A DNA stretch of 64,000 bases from Uliginosibacterium sp. 31-16. GTDB taxonomy: Bacteria > Pseudomonadota > Gammaproteobacteria > Burkholderiales > Rhodocyclaceae. The notes under the pieces are model-generated. The model was not told the DNA's origin and did not search any database. It saw nothing but the letters and a program-made list of their open reading frames with translations. A program made the translations under genes and the position numbers. Each line of letters begins with the position of its first letter. Positions within the stretch are counted from its first letter, which is position 1. Positions 51,362 to 61,012 of the stretch are shown here, one piece after another. The stretch is taken from positions 682,001 to 746,000 of the forward strand of contig NZ_JAVALZ010000002.1 in the NCBI RefSeq assembly GCF_030730865.1. The letters are read 5' to 3'.

Positions 51362-53160
51362 TGGCCCGGCGCCCGGTCATTGCTCAGGCGATCAATCTGC
51401 TCTTCGTAGGCACGCAGGAATTCGCGTCCGAACAGGGAATGGAAGTCGTCCTCGGCCTCGCTCAGGATGTCGGAATAGCGCTGTTCGTACAGATCCCACA
51501 GCTTGGCCTTGCGGTTGGCAGGCAGCACGCTGTCAAGGAAGCTCTTGTCGGACAGGCGGTTTTCCAGCTCGGCGGGCCTGAAGCGCCCAAGGATGCCGGC
51601 CAGCGCCGCACGCATGCCGGCGATGAAGCCGATCTGGTGCGCGCGCAGGTCGTCGTAAGCATCGCGCATGGCTTCCACCGGCGCCATGAAACCCTTGCTG
51701 CCCTGCGGCTGCAGGAGCTGGTGGAGGGCGAAATTCACGTCGGGCGAGAACTTCAGCGGATTGTTGTTCTTGCTGACGATCATCGTCATTTCGGCACGCA
51801 CTTCGCGCTTGGTGGCGGCGCGCGCCACCAGCAGCTCGACGGTGCCCTGCACCGATTCGCGCAGCATCACGCCGATATGCTCGGCCAGTTCAGGCGTCAG
51901 CCCGCCGGGCGGATTCAGCCCGGGCACGCCCAGCCCACGTATAAAGGCGGCCAGCAGTTCGGCGCTCTGGCCGGCAGGGCCTGCTGCTGGTGGGGTGCTG
52001 GAGAGCGGCGTCTGCAGGGCTTCTACAGACACCCGTGCTGCAGAATTAACGGCGGCGGGCCTCGCCACAGGGGGTGGCTGCATAGCCACGCCAGAAGCGG
52101 CTTTCGGAGCAGACGGCGAATCAATCACCGGCGCGCTCTCGCGCCCCCAGGACACCACAGGCGCAACCGCTGGAGCGGGGTTATCCGGCGTGCCCACCAC
52201 CATCTGAGTGGGGAGGTTGAAATCGAATTCGTCTGCAGCGTCGGGCTGGGCCTGCGGTGGCACGAAAGCATCATTGAGCAGGGGCGAGTCATTGCGCCCG
52301 ACCGGTGCGGCCGGCGCGGCGCCGCCGCCCATCAGCAGGGCCAGCGGGTCGGCGCCATCAGCCGCCAGCGGCGCCTGCATCAGCGGGTCTGCCAGTGCGG
52401 AGTTGGCAAACGGGTCACTGGCCGCCTTGCCCTCCAGCCCGAACAGGGAATCCACCGAGCCGGTCGCGGCTGGGGCAATCCCCAAGCCCAGTGGATCATC
52501 CGCCGAAGCCTGTACTGCAGCGGGCTGGCGTGGTGCGGCAGCCGGTGTGCCAAAAGCCGCAAAGGGGTCCATGCCTTCGGCTGCCACAGCCGGGCGCTCC
52601 TGTGCGGCAGGCACGGCGACCGCCGAAAAGATGGCAAACGGATCGTCGCTGGCCTTGCGCGACGCCGGGGCCGGCATCGGTGTCGAAGGAACGGGAGCTG
52701 ACGACATGGCGGCCACCGGTGCTGCTGCCGCGGGAGTGCCCAGCAAGGCGGCCAGCGGGTCAGCCGCAGTGGGGGCAGCGGCGCCGAGCAGCCCGAGCGG
52801 ATCATCCGTCGCGGCAGATGCAGGTGCGGCGGAGAAAACCGGCGCCGGGCGCACGGTTTCAACCCGCAAGACCCACTCGGCCATTTCGATGCGGTCCCCG
52901 TCGTGCAGGGTGGCCACGTTGCCTTTGCCCAGCGGACGGCCGTTGACGCTGGTCGGGTTGCCGCCCTGATCCACCAGGAAATACTCGCCGGAGAGACATT
53001 TGACCTGAGCCTGCACACGCGAGATGTGCTTGTGCGGGTCCGGCAGGGCCAAGGCATTGGTTTCTTCGCGGCCGATGCAGCCCAGGCCTTCGCCGAACAC
53101 CGCCGAGAGCGGCGCGGCCGGAGGCACTCCATTCAGACTCACCACGAAAATGCGCAGCAC
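51358..53160 (-). CDS. tagH: T6SS FHA-domain protein TagH (Fha)
   Basis: 600 aa from a GTG at 53160 (LRIFVVSLNGVPP follows; GGGGG a few nt upstream). The N-terminal FHA domain (residues 1-100) keeps the phosphothreonine-binding residues: GREETN, HISRVQAQV and NPTSVNGRPL. A 250-residue Ala/Pro-rich linker with repeated SxDDPFA/DPLAxLxG-like units follows, then the TagH C-terminal domain (LLAAFIRGLGVPGL, LRESVQGTVELLVARAATKRE, NNNPLKFSPDVNFALHQLL). FHA protein is the phosphorylation target that switches on assembly. Confidence 0.92.
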   Translation of the reverse strand: MLRIFVVSLNGVPPAAPLSAVFGEGLGCIGREETNALALPDPHKHISRVQAQVKCLSGEYFLVDQGGNPTSVNGRPLGKGNVATLHDGDRIEMAEWVLRVETVRPAPVFSAAPASAATDDPLGLLGAAAPTAADPLAALLGTPAAAAPVAAMSSAPVPSTPMPAPASRKASDDPFAIFSAVAVPAAQERPAVAAEGMDPFAAFGTPAAAPRQPAAVQASADDPLGLGIAPAATGSVDSLFGLEGKAASDPFANSALADPLMQAPLAADGADPLALLMGGGAAPAAPVGRNDSPLLNDAFVPPQAQPDAADEFDFNLPTQMVVGTPDNPAPAVAPVVSWGRESAPVIDSPSAPKAASGVAMQPPPVARPAAVNSAARVSVEALQTPLSSTPPAAGPAGQSAELLAAFIRGLGVPGLNPPGGLTPELAEHIGVMLRESVQGTVELLVARAATKREVRAEMTMIVSKNNNPLKFSPDVNFALHQLLQPQGSKGFMAPVEAMRDAYDDLRAHQIGFIAGMRAALAGILGRFRPAELENRLSDKSFLDSVLPANRKAKLWDLYEQRYSDILSEAEDDFHSLFGREFLRAYEEQIDRLSNDRAPGQ

Positions 53161-53345
53161 ATGACCCCCAGAAAATTCAGCCAGACGACCCGGTCGTGGC
53201 GGGCATTGCACCACACAAGGGCCGGCACTTCAATCGCCGAAGCGGGCATATCCGACGGCCGTTGCCGCTGGAGTTGCGGCAGGATATGGCGCCGAGGCGA
53301 TGGATGCGGGATGATCCGGCCTTCACTCATCCGGGATGCTGCAGC

Positions 53346-54686
53346 ATGACCACCACCCCCTCTCCTTCTGACGACACCTCGGAGGTCACCGTCACCCAGG
53401 CGCTGGCCTATGCCGTTCAGCTGCAGCAGGCCAATCAGCTGGATGCCGCCGAGCTGCTGTACACGCGCATTCTGGAGGCGCTCCCGGAGCAACCCGATGC
53501 CCTGCACTTCCTGGGCGTGCTGCAACACCAGCGCGGCCACAGCGATACGGCGATAGCCCTGATCGCCCAGGCCTGCACGCTGATCCCGAACCATCCGGAT
53601 TGCCACATCAATCTGGGCAACGTGCTCGCCGACACCGGCCGGCTGCCCGAGGCGAGCACGGCCTATCGACGCGCGCTGGAGCTGGACCCGGAGCGCTCGG
53701 ATGTCTTCAACAACCTTGGCGTGGTTTTCAAGATGCTGGGTCGCTGGGAAGAGGCCGAAGCCAGCTATCTGCGCGCCATCGAGATTTCGCCCGACGGCAC
53801 CAGCGCCTACAACAATCTCGGGCTGCTGCACGCCACGCGCGGGCGCATCAAGGAAGCGATCCACTATTACTGCCTGTCGATCGCCAAGATGCCCGGCCAC
53901 CCGGATGCGCGGCGCCTGCTCGGCATTGCCTACTACACGCTGGGCCGAACCCGCGAGGCCGCCGAGGTTTTCCGCCAGTGGCGGGAAGCCGAGCCCGACA
54001 GCCCGGTGGCCCGCCACATGCACGCGGCCTGCTCGGGCGAAGACGTGCCCGAACGCGCTGCCGATGACTACGTGGAACAGACATTCGATCGCTTCGCCGA
54101 CAGTTTCGACAAGCAGCTGCAGCTCAATCTGGCCTACCGCGCCCCGGAGCTGGTCGCCGAGGCGCTGGCGCGCGCCCTGCCCGCCGGAGCCGCCCCGCTC
54201 GACATTCTGGATGCAGGCTGCGGCACGGGTCTGTGCGGCCCGCTGCTGCGCCCGCTGGCACGCCGGCTGAGCGGCGCGGACCTCTCTGGCGGCATGCTCG
54301 CCAAGGCCGAAGCACGCCAATGCTACGACCTGCTGCTCAAGGAGGAACTGACGGCTTTCATGGCGGCCCGACCGGCCAGCTTCGACGCCATCATCTCGGC
54401 CGATACACTGGTGTATTTCGGCGCACTGGAGGCGGTATGCACGGCCGCCAGACAGGCATTGCGCCCGCAGGGGCTGTTTGTCTTCACGGTCGAACAGTTG
54501 CCGCCGGGTACGGATCAGACCGGTTTCCGCATCAACCCGCACGGACGCTATGCCCACGGCCGCGACTATCTGGAGTCAAGCCTTCTGGCAGCAGGGTTTT
54601 CCGTGCGCAGCATCGAGGCCGCCGATCTGCGCAACGAAGGGGGTGAGCCCGTGACCGGATGGGTGGTAACGGCAGCTGCGCCCTGA
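53346..54686 (+). CDS. TPR-repeat SAM-dependent methyltransferase
   Basis: 446-aa fusion. About six TPR units fill residues 10-215 (for example PEQPDALHFLGVLQHQRGHS, PERSDVFNNLGVVFKMLGRW, PDGTSAYNNLGLLHATRGR). The C-terminal class I methyltransferase has DAGCGTGLCGPLLRPLA near residues 290-306 and GADLSGGMLAKA. Homologous TPR-methyltransferases occur widely in proteobacteria with predicted protein-modifying roles. It is divergent from tagH with a 185-bp gap and precedes vgrG by about 120 bp; a T6SS link is only positional. Confidence 0.8.
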   Translation: MTTTPSPSDDTSEVTVTQALAYAVQLQQANQLDAAELLYTRILEALPEQPDALHFLGVLQHQRGHSDTAIALIAQACTLIPNHPDCHINLGNVLADTGRLPEASTAYRRALELDPERSDVFNNLGVVFKMLGRWEEAEASYLRAIEISPDGTSAYNNLGLLHATRGRIKEAIHYYCLSIAKMPGHPDARRLLGIAYYTLGRTREAAEVFRQWREAEPDSPVARHMHAACSGEDVPERAADDYVEQTFDRFADSFDKQLQLNLAYRAPELVAEALARALPAGAAPLDILDAGCGTGLCGPLLRPLARRLSGADLSGGMLAKAEARQCYDLLLKEELTAFMAARPASFDAIISADTLVYFGALEAVCTAARQALRPQGLFVFTVEQLPPGTDQTGFRINPHGRYAHGRDYLESSLLAAGFSVRSIEAADLRNEGGEPVTGWVVTAAAP

Positions 54687-54805
54687 CGGGCGGAAATACT
54701 TCCGGCATCGGCGCTGCGTATGCTTTGGTCCCCCGGGTGGGCTATCCTGTGAGGCTGCAGATACGCAGACAGGATTGGCGAAGCAACACGTAAAGGATCG
54801 CAATC

Positions 54806-57010
54806 ATGGCCGAAGCAATGCAGTTTGAACTGAGTACCCCGCTGGGTCCGCAAGTCTTGCGCCTGCACAAGCTGATGGCACGCGAGTCGCTGGGACGTAT
54901 CAGCGAGTTCCAGCTCGAATGCCTGAGCGACAAGGCCGACATTGATCTGGATGCCATCCTCGGCAAGCTGGCCAGTGTGCGAATCACGCTTCCCGGGCAG
55001 GGCGAACGCTTCTTCTCCGGCTATGTCACGCGCTTCTCGCACACCGGCACGATCGGGCGCTATCAGGCTTATCAGGCGCGCCTGTCGCCCTGGCCGTGGT
55101 TCCTGACCCGCACGGCGGATTGCCGCATCTTCCAGAACAAGACGGCGCCGGAGATCATCAAGGAGATTTTTGCCGATCATGCCGTGGCGGAATTTCGCGA
55201 TGCCCTGAGTGGTTCGTATGCCACGCGCGAGTACTGCGTACAGTACCGGGAGACGGATTTCGACTTTGTCTGTCGCCTGATGGAAGACGAAGGAATCTAT
55301 TTCTTCTTCGAGTATGCGCAGGACAAGAACGTACTGGTGCTGGCGGATGCCTATGGCGCACACAGCCCGGTGCCCGGTGATGCCAGTTTCGAATTCGTGG
55401 ATAACGCCCGCGCCGGCCGCGAGGCCTCGGACCATATTTCCGACTGGCGTTTCGAACGGGCCATCCAGCCGGGCAAGACGCGGATCATCGATTACGACTT
55501 CAAGCGTCCGAAGGTGAAACTGGACGCCAAGGCCAGCCTGCCCCGCAACCATGACCAGGCCGAGCATGAGATCTTCGATTATCCGGGCGGGTTCGAACAG
55601 CAGGCAGACGGGGATCATCTGGTCCGCGCGCGCATTGACGAACTGCAGTCCCAGCACGAGCTGGCGCAGGCGCGCACGAATGCCCGCTCGATCGGCTGCG
55701 GCATGCTCTTCAAGCTCAGCGGCCATGTGCGCCGCGACCAGAACCGGGAATATCTGGTTACGAGCAGCTTCATCCATCTGCAAGCCGAAGGGCTGGAGGC
55801 GCACCAGGGCACATCCGGCGCGATGGGTAGCCTGTACCAATGCGAGATCACGGCGCTGGCAAGTCAGCAGGAATTCCGCCCGCCGCGTGTGACACCCCGC
55901 CCCATCGTGCGAGGCCCCCAGACTGCAGTCGTGGTGGGGCCATCAGGCGACGAGATCTACACCGACAAGTACGGCCGCGTGAAAGTCCAGTTCCACTGGG
56001 ACCGGTTGGGCAAGGTGGACGAGAACAGCTCGTGCTGGATGCGTGTATCCCATCCATGGGCGGGGAAAAACTGGGGTTTTGTGGCAATCCCACGCATCGG
56101 CCAGGAAGTGGTGGTGGAATTCCTGGAAGGCGACCCGGACAGGCCGCTGATCACCGGCAGCGTTTACAACGGCGAACAGATGCCCCCTTATGAGTTGCCA
56201 GCGAACATGACCCAGAGCGGCATCAAGAGCCGCTCCAGCAAAGGTGGCACGCCGGAGAATTTCAACGAGATCCGCTTCGAGGACAAAAAGGGGGAAGAGC
56301 AGGTCTTCATCCACGCCGAGAAGAATCAGGATATCGAAGTAGAAAATGATGAAACCCATTGGGTCGGGCGCGACCGGAAAAAAACCATCGACCATGACGA
56401 AACTGTCCTCGTGAAGCATGACCGGACGGAAACCGTTGGCAACAATGAAACGATCAGCATTGGCGTTAACCGAAGTGAAACCGTGGGTTCGAACGAAAGC
56501 ATCGCGATCGGGATCAACCGCAGCGAAACCGTAGGCGCGAATGAAAACATCACGATCGGCGCGAACCGCACGGAATCAGTCGGGGCGAATCAGGTCGTGA
56601 CGATTGGCGCGACCGACACACTGGCCGTTGCCACACAACGTACGCACACGGTCGGCATCAACGAGACCATCGCCATCGGCGCAGCCCAGGAAATTGCCGT
56701 GGGAGCCACGCGTGTGCTGGCGGTCGGCCTGAATCAGAACACCAATGTCGGCAATGATTATTCGCTCAGTGTCGGCTCCGATCGCAACAGCGACATCGGC
56801 AGCAACGACAGCCTGAAGGTTGGCAAGAATCTCGTCATCGAAGCCGGAAACTCCGTCGTCATCAAGACTGGCAGCGCCAGCATCACGATGAAAAAAGACG
56901 GCACCATCACCATCAAAGGCAAGGACATCAACCTGCAAGGCAGCGGCAAGATCAACGCCAAAGCCTCAGGAGACGTCGTCATCAAGGGCAGCAAGATCCT
57001 GCAGAACTGA
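54806..57010 (+). CDS. vgrG: T6SS spike protein VgrG (TssI)
   Basis: 734-aa trimeric spike. The gp27-like part spans residues 1-370 (EDEGIYFFFEYAQDKNVLVLAD), and the gp5/OB region has EIYTDKYGRVKVQFHWDRLG, SSCWMRVSHPWAGKNWG and IGQEVVVEFLEGDPDRPLITGSVYN. After EIRFEDKKGEEQVFIHAEK the protein carries an unusually regular needle of 8-residue repeats (ETVGxNExIxIGxNR), about residues 530-690. It ends in a DUF2345-like tail without an added enzymatic domain, so cargo is likely carried by the PAAR-like protein downstream. Confidence 0.95.
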   Translation: MAEAMQFELSTPLGPQVLRLHKLMARESLGRISEFQLECLSDKADIDLDAILGKLASVRITLPGQGERFFSGYVTRFSHTGTIGRYQAYQARLSPWPWFLTRTADCRIFQNKTAPEIIKEIFADHAVAEFRDALSGSYATREYCVQYRETDFDFVCRLMEDEGIYFFFEYAQDKNVLVLADAYGAHSPVPGDASFEFVDNARAGREASDHISDWRFERAIQPGKTRIIDYDFKRPKVKLDAKASLPRNHDQAEHEIFDYPGGFEQQADGDHLVRARIDELQSQHELAQARTNARSIGCGMLFKLSGHVRRDQNREYLVTSSFIHLQAEGLEAHQGTSGAMGSLYQCEITALASQQEFRPPRVTPRPIVRGPQTAVVVGPSGDEIYTDKYGRVKVQFHWDRLGKVDENSSCWMRVSHPWAGKNWGFVAIPRIGQEVVVEFLEGDPDRPLITGSVYNGEQMPPYELPANMTQSGIKSRSSKGGTPENFNEIRFEDKKGEEQVFIHAEKNQDIEVENDETHWVGRDRKKTIDHDETVLVKHDRTETVGNNETISIGVNRSETVGSNESIAIGINRSETVGANENITIGANRTESVGANQVVTIGATDTLAVATQRTHTVGINETIAIGAAQEIAVGATRVLAVGLNQNTNVGNDYSLSVGSDRNSDIGSNDSLKVGKNLVIEAGNSVVIKTGSASITMKKDGTITIKGKDINLQGSGKINAKASGDVVIKGSKILQN

Positions 57011-57129
57011 GAGACTGCCAAGGATCTGTCGCGAGAGGCCATCATCGGGGGCGAAGAGCAGCACAGAGCCCCCCTCAGTAATCGATGAGCAGCCTCATAG
57101 CAAGATCAGTATCTAATACCGGAGCACAC

Positions 57130-57615
57130 ATGAGCCGTCGCCATCCCCCCGAAATCATCGCCAGTCTTGCCAACAGCGCAGCCTTGCAGCCGCGCATCGA
57201 CGGCATCCGCACCGGCACTCTCGTTGCGCTGGCCGAAGATGGTCTCACCCCGCTGGTGAGCTGGCCCGGCCAGCCAGGCAAGCAGGCACAGCCCGCGCGC
57301 AGTACGGTTGACCTGCAGCCGCGTCACATTGGCGCCAGCCTTGTGCTGATGTTCGACGAAGGTCGCGCCGATCGTCCTATCGTCATGGGCGTGATCCGCG
57401 AAGCCGTCAACGTGCCTGGCCAGTCCGGTCAGGTCGAGATCGATGCCGACGGCGAGCGCATGCTCGTCTCCGCCAAGGAACAGATCGTCCTGCGCTGTGG
57501 CAAGGCCAGCATCACGCTGACCCGCGCCGGCAAGGTGCTGATCCAGGGGGCCTACGTTTCGAGTCGCTCCACAGGCGTCAACCGCGTCAAGGGTGGCTCC
57601 GTCCAGTTGAACTGA
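57130..57615 (+). CDS. DUF6484 domain-containing protein (VgrG-linked accessory)
   Basis: 161 aa from the ATG at 57130, which has GGAGC close upstream. The N-terminal half contains GTLVALAEDGLTPLVSWPGQPG and DLQPRHIGASLVLMFDEGRADRPIVMGVI; the C-terminal half reads like a VgrG needle (DGERMLVSAKEQIVLRCGKASITLTRAGKVLIQGAYVSS). DUF6484 genes sit between vgrG and DUF2169 genes in many proteobacteria and probably help mount the effector on the spike. Starts 120 bp after vgrG. Confidence 0.82.
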   Translation: MSRRHPPEIIASLANSAALQPRIDGIRTGTLVALAEDGLTPLVSWPGQPGKQAQPARSTVDLQPRHIGASLVLMFDEGRADRPIVMGVIREAVNVPGQSGQVEIDADGERMLVSAKEQIVLRCGKASITLTRAGKVLIQGAYVSSRSTGVNRVKGGSVQLN

Positions 57616-57621
57616 GCGCGC

Positions 57622-58743
57622 ATGGAACTCATCAACGCCACCCGCCTGCAGGCGGCCTACACCATGGGCATGGAGCCCAGCGGACGCGAGCTGCTGGTCG
57701 TCGCAATCAAGGGTACATTCCGCCTGCCGGCCACCCCCCAGGAATCCGCCCGCCTGCTTGACGAGCAGCAACCACTCGTCATGGCTGATATCTTTCATGG
57801 CGAGCCGGGCTTCTCCGCGCCGCGTTATGAAGTCGACTTCGCTCCGCGCAAGCACGCCTGCGATATCCTGCTCAACGCCAGCGCTTATGCTCCCGATGGC
57901 CACCCTGCCGAGCGCGTGCCCGTCGGCGTGCGCATCGGTAGCTGGCAGAAAATCTTCAACGCCGTTGGCCCGCGCATCTGGCAGAGCGGACTGACGGGAG
58001 TTTCGGCCTCCGCCCCGCAGCCCTTTGTGCAACAAGCCATCCACTACGGCGTGGCTTTCGGGGGCTGCGACCTGCGCCACGAAGACCCGGCCCAGCACGC
58101 CGCCTACATGCCCAACCCCGTAGGCATCGGCTTCCACCAGCACCTCAAGCCCGAGTGGATCGACGGGGCTCCGCTCCCCACGACCGAAGAACTCAACCGC
58201 CCCATCACCGACCCACGCGGTGCCTACGCCCCCATGGCGCTCGGCCCCATCGGCCGTCACTGGGCCGCGCGTGCGCCTTTTGCCGGCACCTACGACGACA
58301 CCTGGCTGGCCGATCACTTCCCCTTCCTGCCACCGGATTTCGATGAGCGCTACTACCAGGCCGCCCCGGCAGATCAGCAACTTCAGCTTCCCGTCGGCGG
58401 GCAGGAAGTCACCCTGCTCAACCTCACGCCCGATGGCCGCCGAAGCTTCACCCTGCCTGGCTTCGAAGCCCCCGTGTGGATCTTTCCCAAGACGGGTGGC
58501 AAAGAGGAATACCGAGCCACACTCGACACCGTGATGATCGAGCCGGACGCAGAGTGCTACACCCTCACCTGGCGCCTGTGCCGCCCGCTCAAGAAAAGCC
58601 TGTACGAGATCAGCCAGATCCTCGTCGGCCGTCAGGGTGAGGACTGGTGGAAGCGTCGCGAGGAAGTCGCTTTCTACGTTTCACCCGATCTCATCGACAT
58701 TCTCGAAGCGCACGAAGCCGAGCAGGCCGGAGGCAAGGCATGA
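57622..58743 (+). CDS. DUF2169 domain-containing T6SS effector adaptor
   Basis: 373 aa. Opens ELINATRLQAAYTMGMEPSGRELLVVAIKGTF, then VDFAPRKHACDILLNASAYAP and PAPYGGVAFGG-type DUF2169 features (HYGVAFGGCDL); YMPNPVGIGF and a DERYYQAAPADQQL segment follow. DUF2169 proteins act as chaperone/adaptors that load PAAR-type effectors onto VgrG. The stop overlaps the next start (ATGA). Confidence 0.88.
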   Translation: MELINATRLQAAYTMGMEPSGRELLVVAIKGTFRLPATPQESARLLDEQQPLVMADIFHGEPGFSAPRYEVDFAPRKHACDILLNASAYAPDGHPAERVPVGVRIGSWQKIFNAVGPRIWQSGLTGVSASAPQPFVQQAIHYGVAFGGCDLRHEDPAQHAAYMPNPVGIGFHQHLKPEWIDGAPLPTTEELNRPITDPRGAYAPMALGPIGRHWAARAPFAGTYDDTWLADHFPFLPPDFDERYYQAAPADQQLQLPVGGQEVTLLNLTPDGRRSFTLPGFEAPVWIFPKTGGKEEYRATLDTVMIEPDAECYTLTWRLCRPLKKSLYEISQILVGRQGEDWWKRREEVAFYVSPDLIDILEAHEAEQAGGKA

Positions 58744-59762
58744 ACGCGCCACTCGCCATCCGCCGCTGCGGGCTGGTCACCAGCGTCGGCCTCACTGCCG
58801 CATCGAGCTGCGCCGCGATGCGCGCCAAGCTAAAAAATGCAACCGAAACAGGCGTAATGGGTACAGGCCCAGAGTGGATCATGGGCCATCAAGTCGCTCT
58901 CGATCAGCCTTGGCGCGGTCTGATCAAGCTCGCCCGCATGGCCGCAATGAGCATCCGCGAAGCGCTGGCCGGCATTCCGGCGGAACACTGGATCGAAATT
59001 CCTTTGTTGCTCTGCGTGGCCGAGCGCGAACGCCCGGGCCGGCTAGACGGGCTGGAAACGGAACTCCTCAGCCAGATCGAGCTCGAACTCGGAGCCCGCT
59101 TTGCCCCGCATTCCGCCGTCGTGCCACACGGGCGCGTCGCGGTGGCCGCCGCCCTGCATCAGGCGCGCCAGTTCCTCGCCGCGCAGCAGGCCGCACAAGT
59201 CCTCATCGTCGCTGCCGACAGCCTGCTCACCGCCGCCACGCTCTCCGCCTTTGATACCCAGGAACGCCTGCTCAACAACCGCAATTCCAACGGGTTCATG
59301 CCCGGCGAAGCCGCCGGGGCCATCCTCGTCGGCCCCGCTAGCCGCGGCCCGGAACTGCGCTGCCAGGGCATCGGCTTCGATCTGGAGAGCGCACACATCA
59401 CCAGCGAAGAGCCCCTGCGCGGCGACGGGCTGGCCCGCGCCTGCAAGGCCGCTCTGGCCGAAGCCGGCTGCGCCATGCACGAAATGGACTACCGCATCGC
59501 CGACCTCTCCGGCGAACACTACTACTTCAAGGAAGCCGCGCTTGCCGTCTCGCGCACCATGCGCACGCTCAAGGAAGAGTTCGACCTCTGGCACCCCGCT
59601 GAAGCCATCGGCGAAACCGGTGCAGCCAGCGGTATCGCCGTGATCGCTCTGGCCGACGCCGCCAGCCGCAAGGCCTACGCCCCGGGGCCTGCCAGCCTCG
59701 CCCACTTCGCCAACGACGCCGGCCAGCGCGCCGCGCTCGTGCTGCACTTCAAGGAGGCATGA
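58740..59762 (+). CDS. Degenerate beta-ketoacyl synthase-like (thiolase-fold) protein of the effector-loading operon
   Basis: 340 aa. Thiolase-fold landmarks remain: the N-terminal IRRCGLVTSVGLTAASSCAAMRA, GFMPGEAAGAILVGPA near residue 195, and the C-terminal GETGAASGIAVIALA. The catalytic set is eroded: the nucleophile region reads VPHGRVAVAAALHQA with no cysteine, and the usual GH of the last motif is GE. A structural or chaperone role in the DUF6484-DUF2169-DUF4150 module is therefore more likely than fatty-acid chemistry. Overlaps both neighbours by 4 bp or less, so strictly co-translated. Confidence 0.72.
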   Translation: MNAPLAIRRCGLVTSVGLTAASSCAAMRAKLKNATETGVMGTGPEWIMGHQVALDQPWRGLIKLARMAAMSIREALAGIPAEHWIEIPLLLCVAERERPGRLDGLETELLSQIELELGARFAPHSAVVPHGRVAVAAALHQARQFLAAQQAAQVLIVAADSLLTAATLSAFDTQERLLNNRNSNGFMPGEAAGAILVGPASRGPELRCQGIGFDLESAHITSEEPLRGDGLARACKAALAEAGCAMHEMDYRIADLSGEHYYFKEAALAVSRTMRTLKEEFDLWHPAEAIGETGAASGIAVIALADAASRKAYAPGPASLAHFANDAGQRAALVLHFKEA

Positions 59763-60985
59763 TGGCCAATCAGGTCTTTGCCAACATGATGGAAGTCTCC
59801 TGCAAAGCCGCGAATGGCAAATCCGTGGCCTGCTTTCCGGATGTCTGCTTCACCCCGCCACAAACCCCGGCCACCCCGCCCGGCGTGCCGATTCCCTACC
59901 CGAACACCGGGATGGCGAGCGACACCACCAAGGGCTCGCGCACCGTCAAAATCAGCAGCAAAGAGGTCATGCTCAAGAACAAGAGCTACTTCAAGACCAG
60001 TTACGGCGACGAACCCGGCTGCGCTCCCAAGAAGGGCGTAGTCACCTCCAAGAATAAGGGCAAGGTCTACTTCCAGAAGTGGTCCATGAACGTCATGGTC
60101 GAGGGCGAAAACGTGGTGCGGATGGGAGACATTACCACCCACAACCATGGCTCAGTTCCGGGAAATACGCCGACCTGGCCGTACATCGACGGGGTAGCAG
60201 TCGACCTTGACAATCCCTGCGTTGGAGACATGAAGAAAGAGCATGCTGCTTGCAAGGACTGCACTCCCCATAAGGAAGGAGGCATCAACCCCTGCGCCGG
60301 CGTGGACGCCTCCCTGACATCTGCCAATGACCCCACCAAGGTCATCAAGCCCGGCAAAGACGGGGTAGATGACTATGCAGAGAAAGTCGCAGCTAATGAC
60401 TGCCTCAAGGCGCGTCGCTGCATGCTTCAGCCTTACGACAAGACAGAAAAAGGCAAAGGTGGCTGTTGCGATGGCCAGACCGGGCACCACCTAATTGAAG
60501 CAAGCGGCTTCATGGAGGGACGCACCAGCAACAATCCATCAATTCTCGCCGAAACCAAGTACGACCCTGCAAAAGCGCCCTGTGTATGTGTGGAAGGCAC
60601 CAATCAGTACCACGGCACTCACGGTCTGCTGCACACCTACCAAAGCACCTCGGCCGTAGACACCGCCACACCGGGCAGCCTCAGTTTCGTTCCGATGGAC
60701 GATCCCAAAGCAGATCCAACCCTGAAAAAAATCGAAAAAACCACGACCTACGGTACCGCCAAGAAACAAGCGCTGGAGGCCATGGAGAAGGTTTTTCCCA
60801 AGGAATGCGATTCAAAATGCATCGAAAAACAGCTTGATGCTTATCACAATCAAGCCGGCATCAGTGACGACACCAAGTGCAAAAGCGTCATCACCGGGCA
60901 TCACGGGGATGAGTGGGTTGCAAAAGCAGACAAAAAGATCGCAGAGAATGCGGCAAAAGCATCCAAGCCAAGCAAAAAACTCTAA
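59762..60985 (+). CDS. DUF4150 PAAR-like T6SS effector with C-terminal GHH/HNH-type nuclease toxin candidate
   Basis: 407 aa from the ATG at 59762, which sits 5-6 nt after AAGGAGG; the adjacent ATG at 59759 is too close. The N-terminal 140 residues are a PAAR-like DUF4150 domain (VCFTPPQTPATPPGVPIPYPN, MLKNKSYFKTSYGDEPGC, VRMGDITTHNHGS). The C-terminal half is Cys/His-rich with GQTGHHLIEASGF and YHGTHGLLHTY, matching GHH-type HNH nuclease toxins of the polymorphic toxin class. GC drops after about 60200, consistent with a swapped toxin tip. Predicted target is nucleic acid of competing bacteria. Confidence 0.8.
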   Translation: MANQVFANMMEVSCKAANGKSVACFPDVCFTPPQTPATPPGVPIPYPNTGMASDTTKGSRTVKISSKEVMLKNKSYFKTSYGDEPGCAPKKGVVTSKNKGKVYFQKWSMNVMVEGENVVRMGDITTHNHGSVPGNTPTWPYIDGVAVDLDNPCVGDMKKEHAACKDCTPHKEGGINPCAGVDASLTSANDPTKVIKPGKDGVDDYAEKVAANDCLKARRCMLQPYDKTEKGKGGCCDGQTGHHLIEASGFMEGRTSNNPSILAETKYDPAKAPCVCVEGTNQYHGTHGLLHTYQSTSAVDTATPGSLSFVPMDDPKADPTLKKIEKTTTYGTAKKQALEAMEKVFPKECDSKCIEKQLDAYHNQAGISDDTKCKSVITGHHGDEWVAKADKKIAENAAKASKPSKKL

Positions 60986-61012
60986 TCCGTAAAAAACACA
61001 AGGATCTACACA

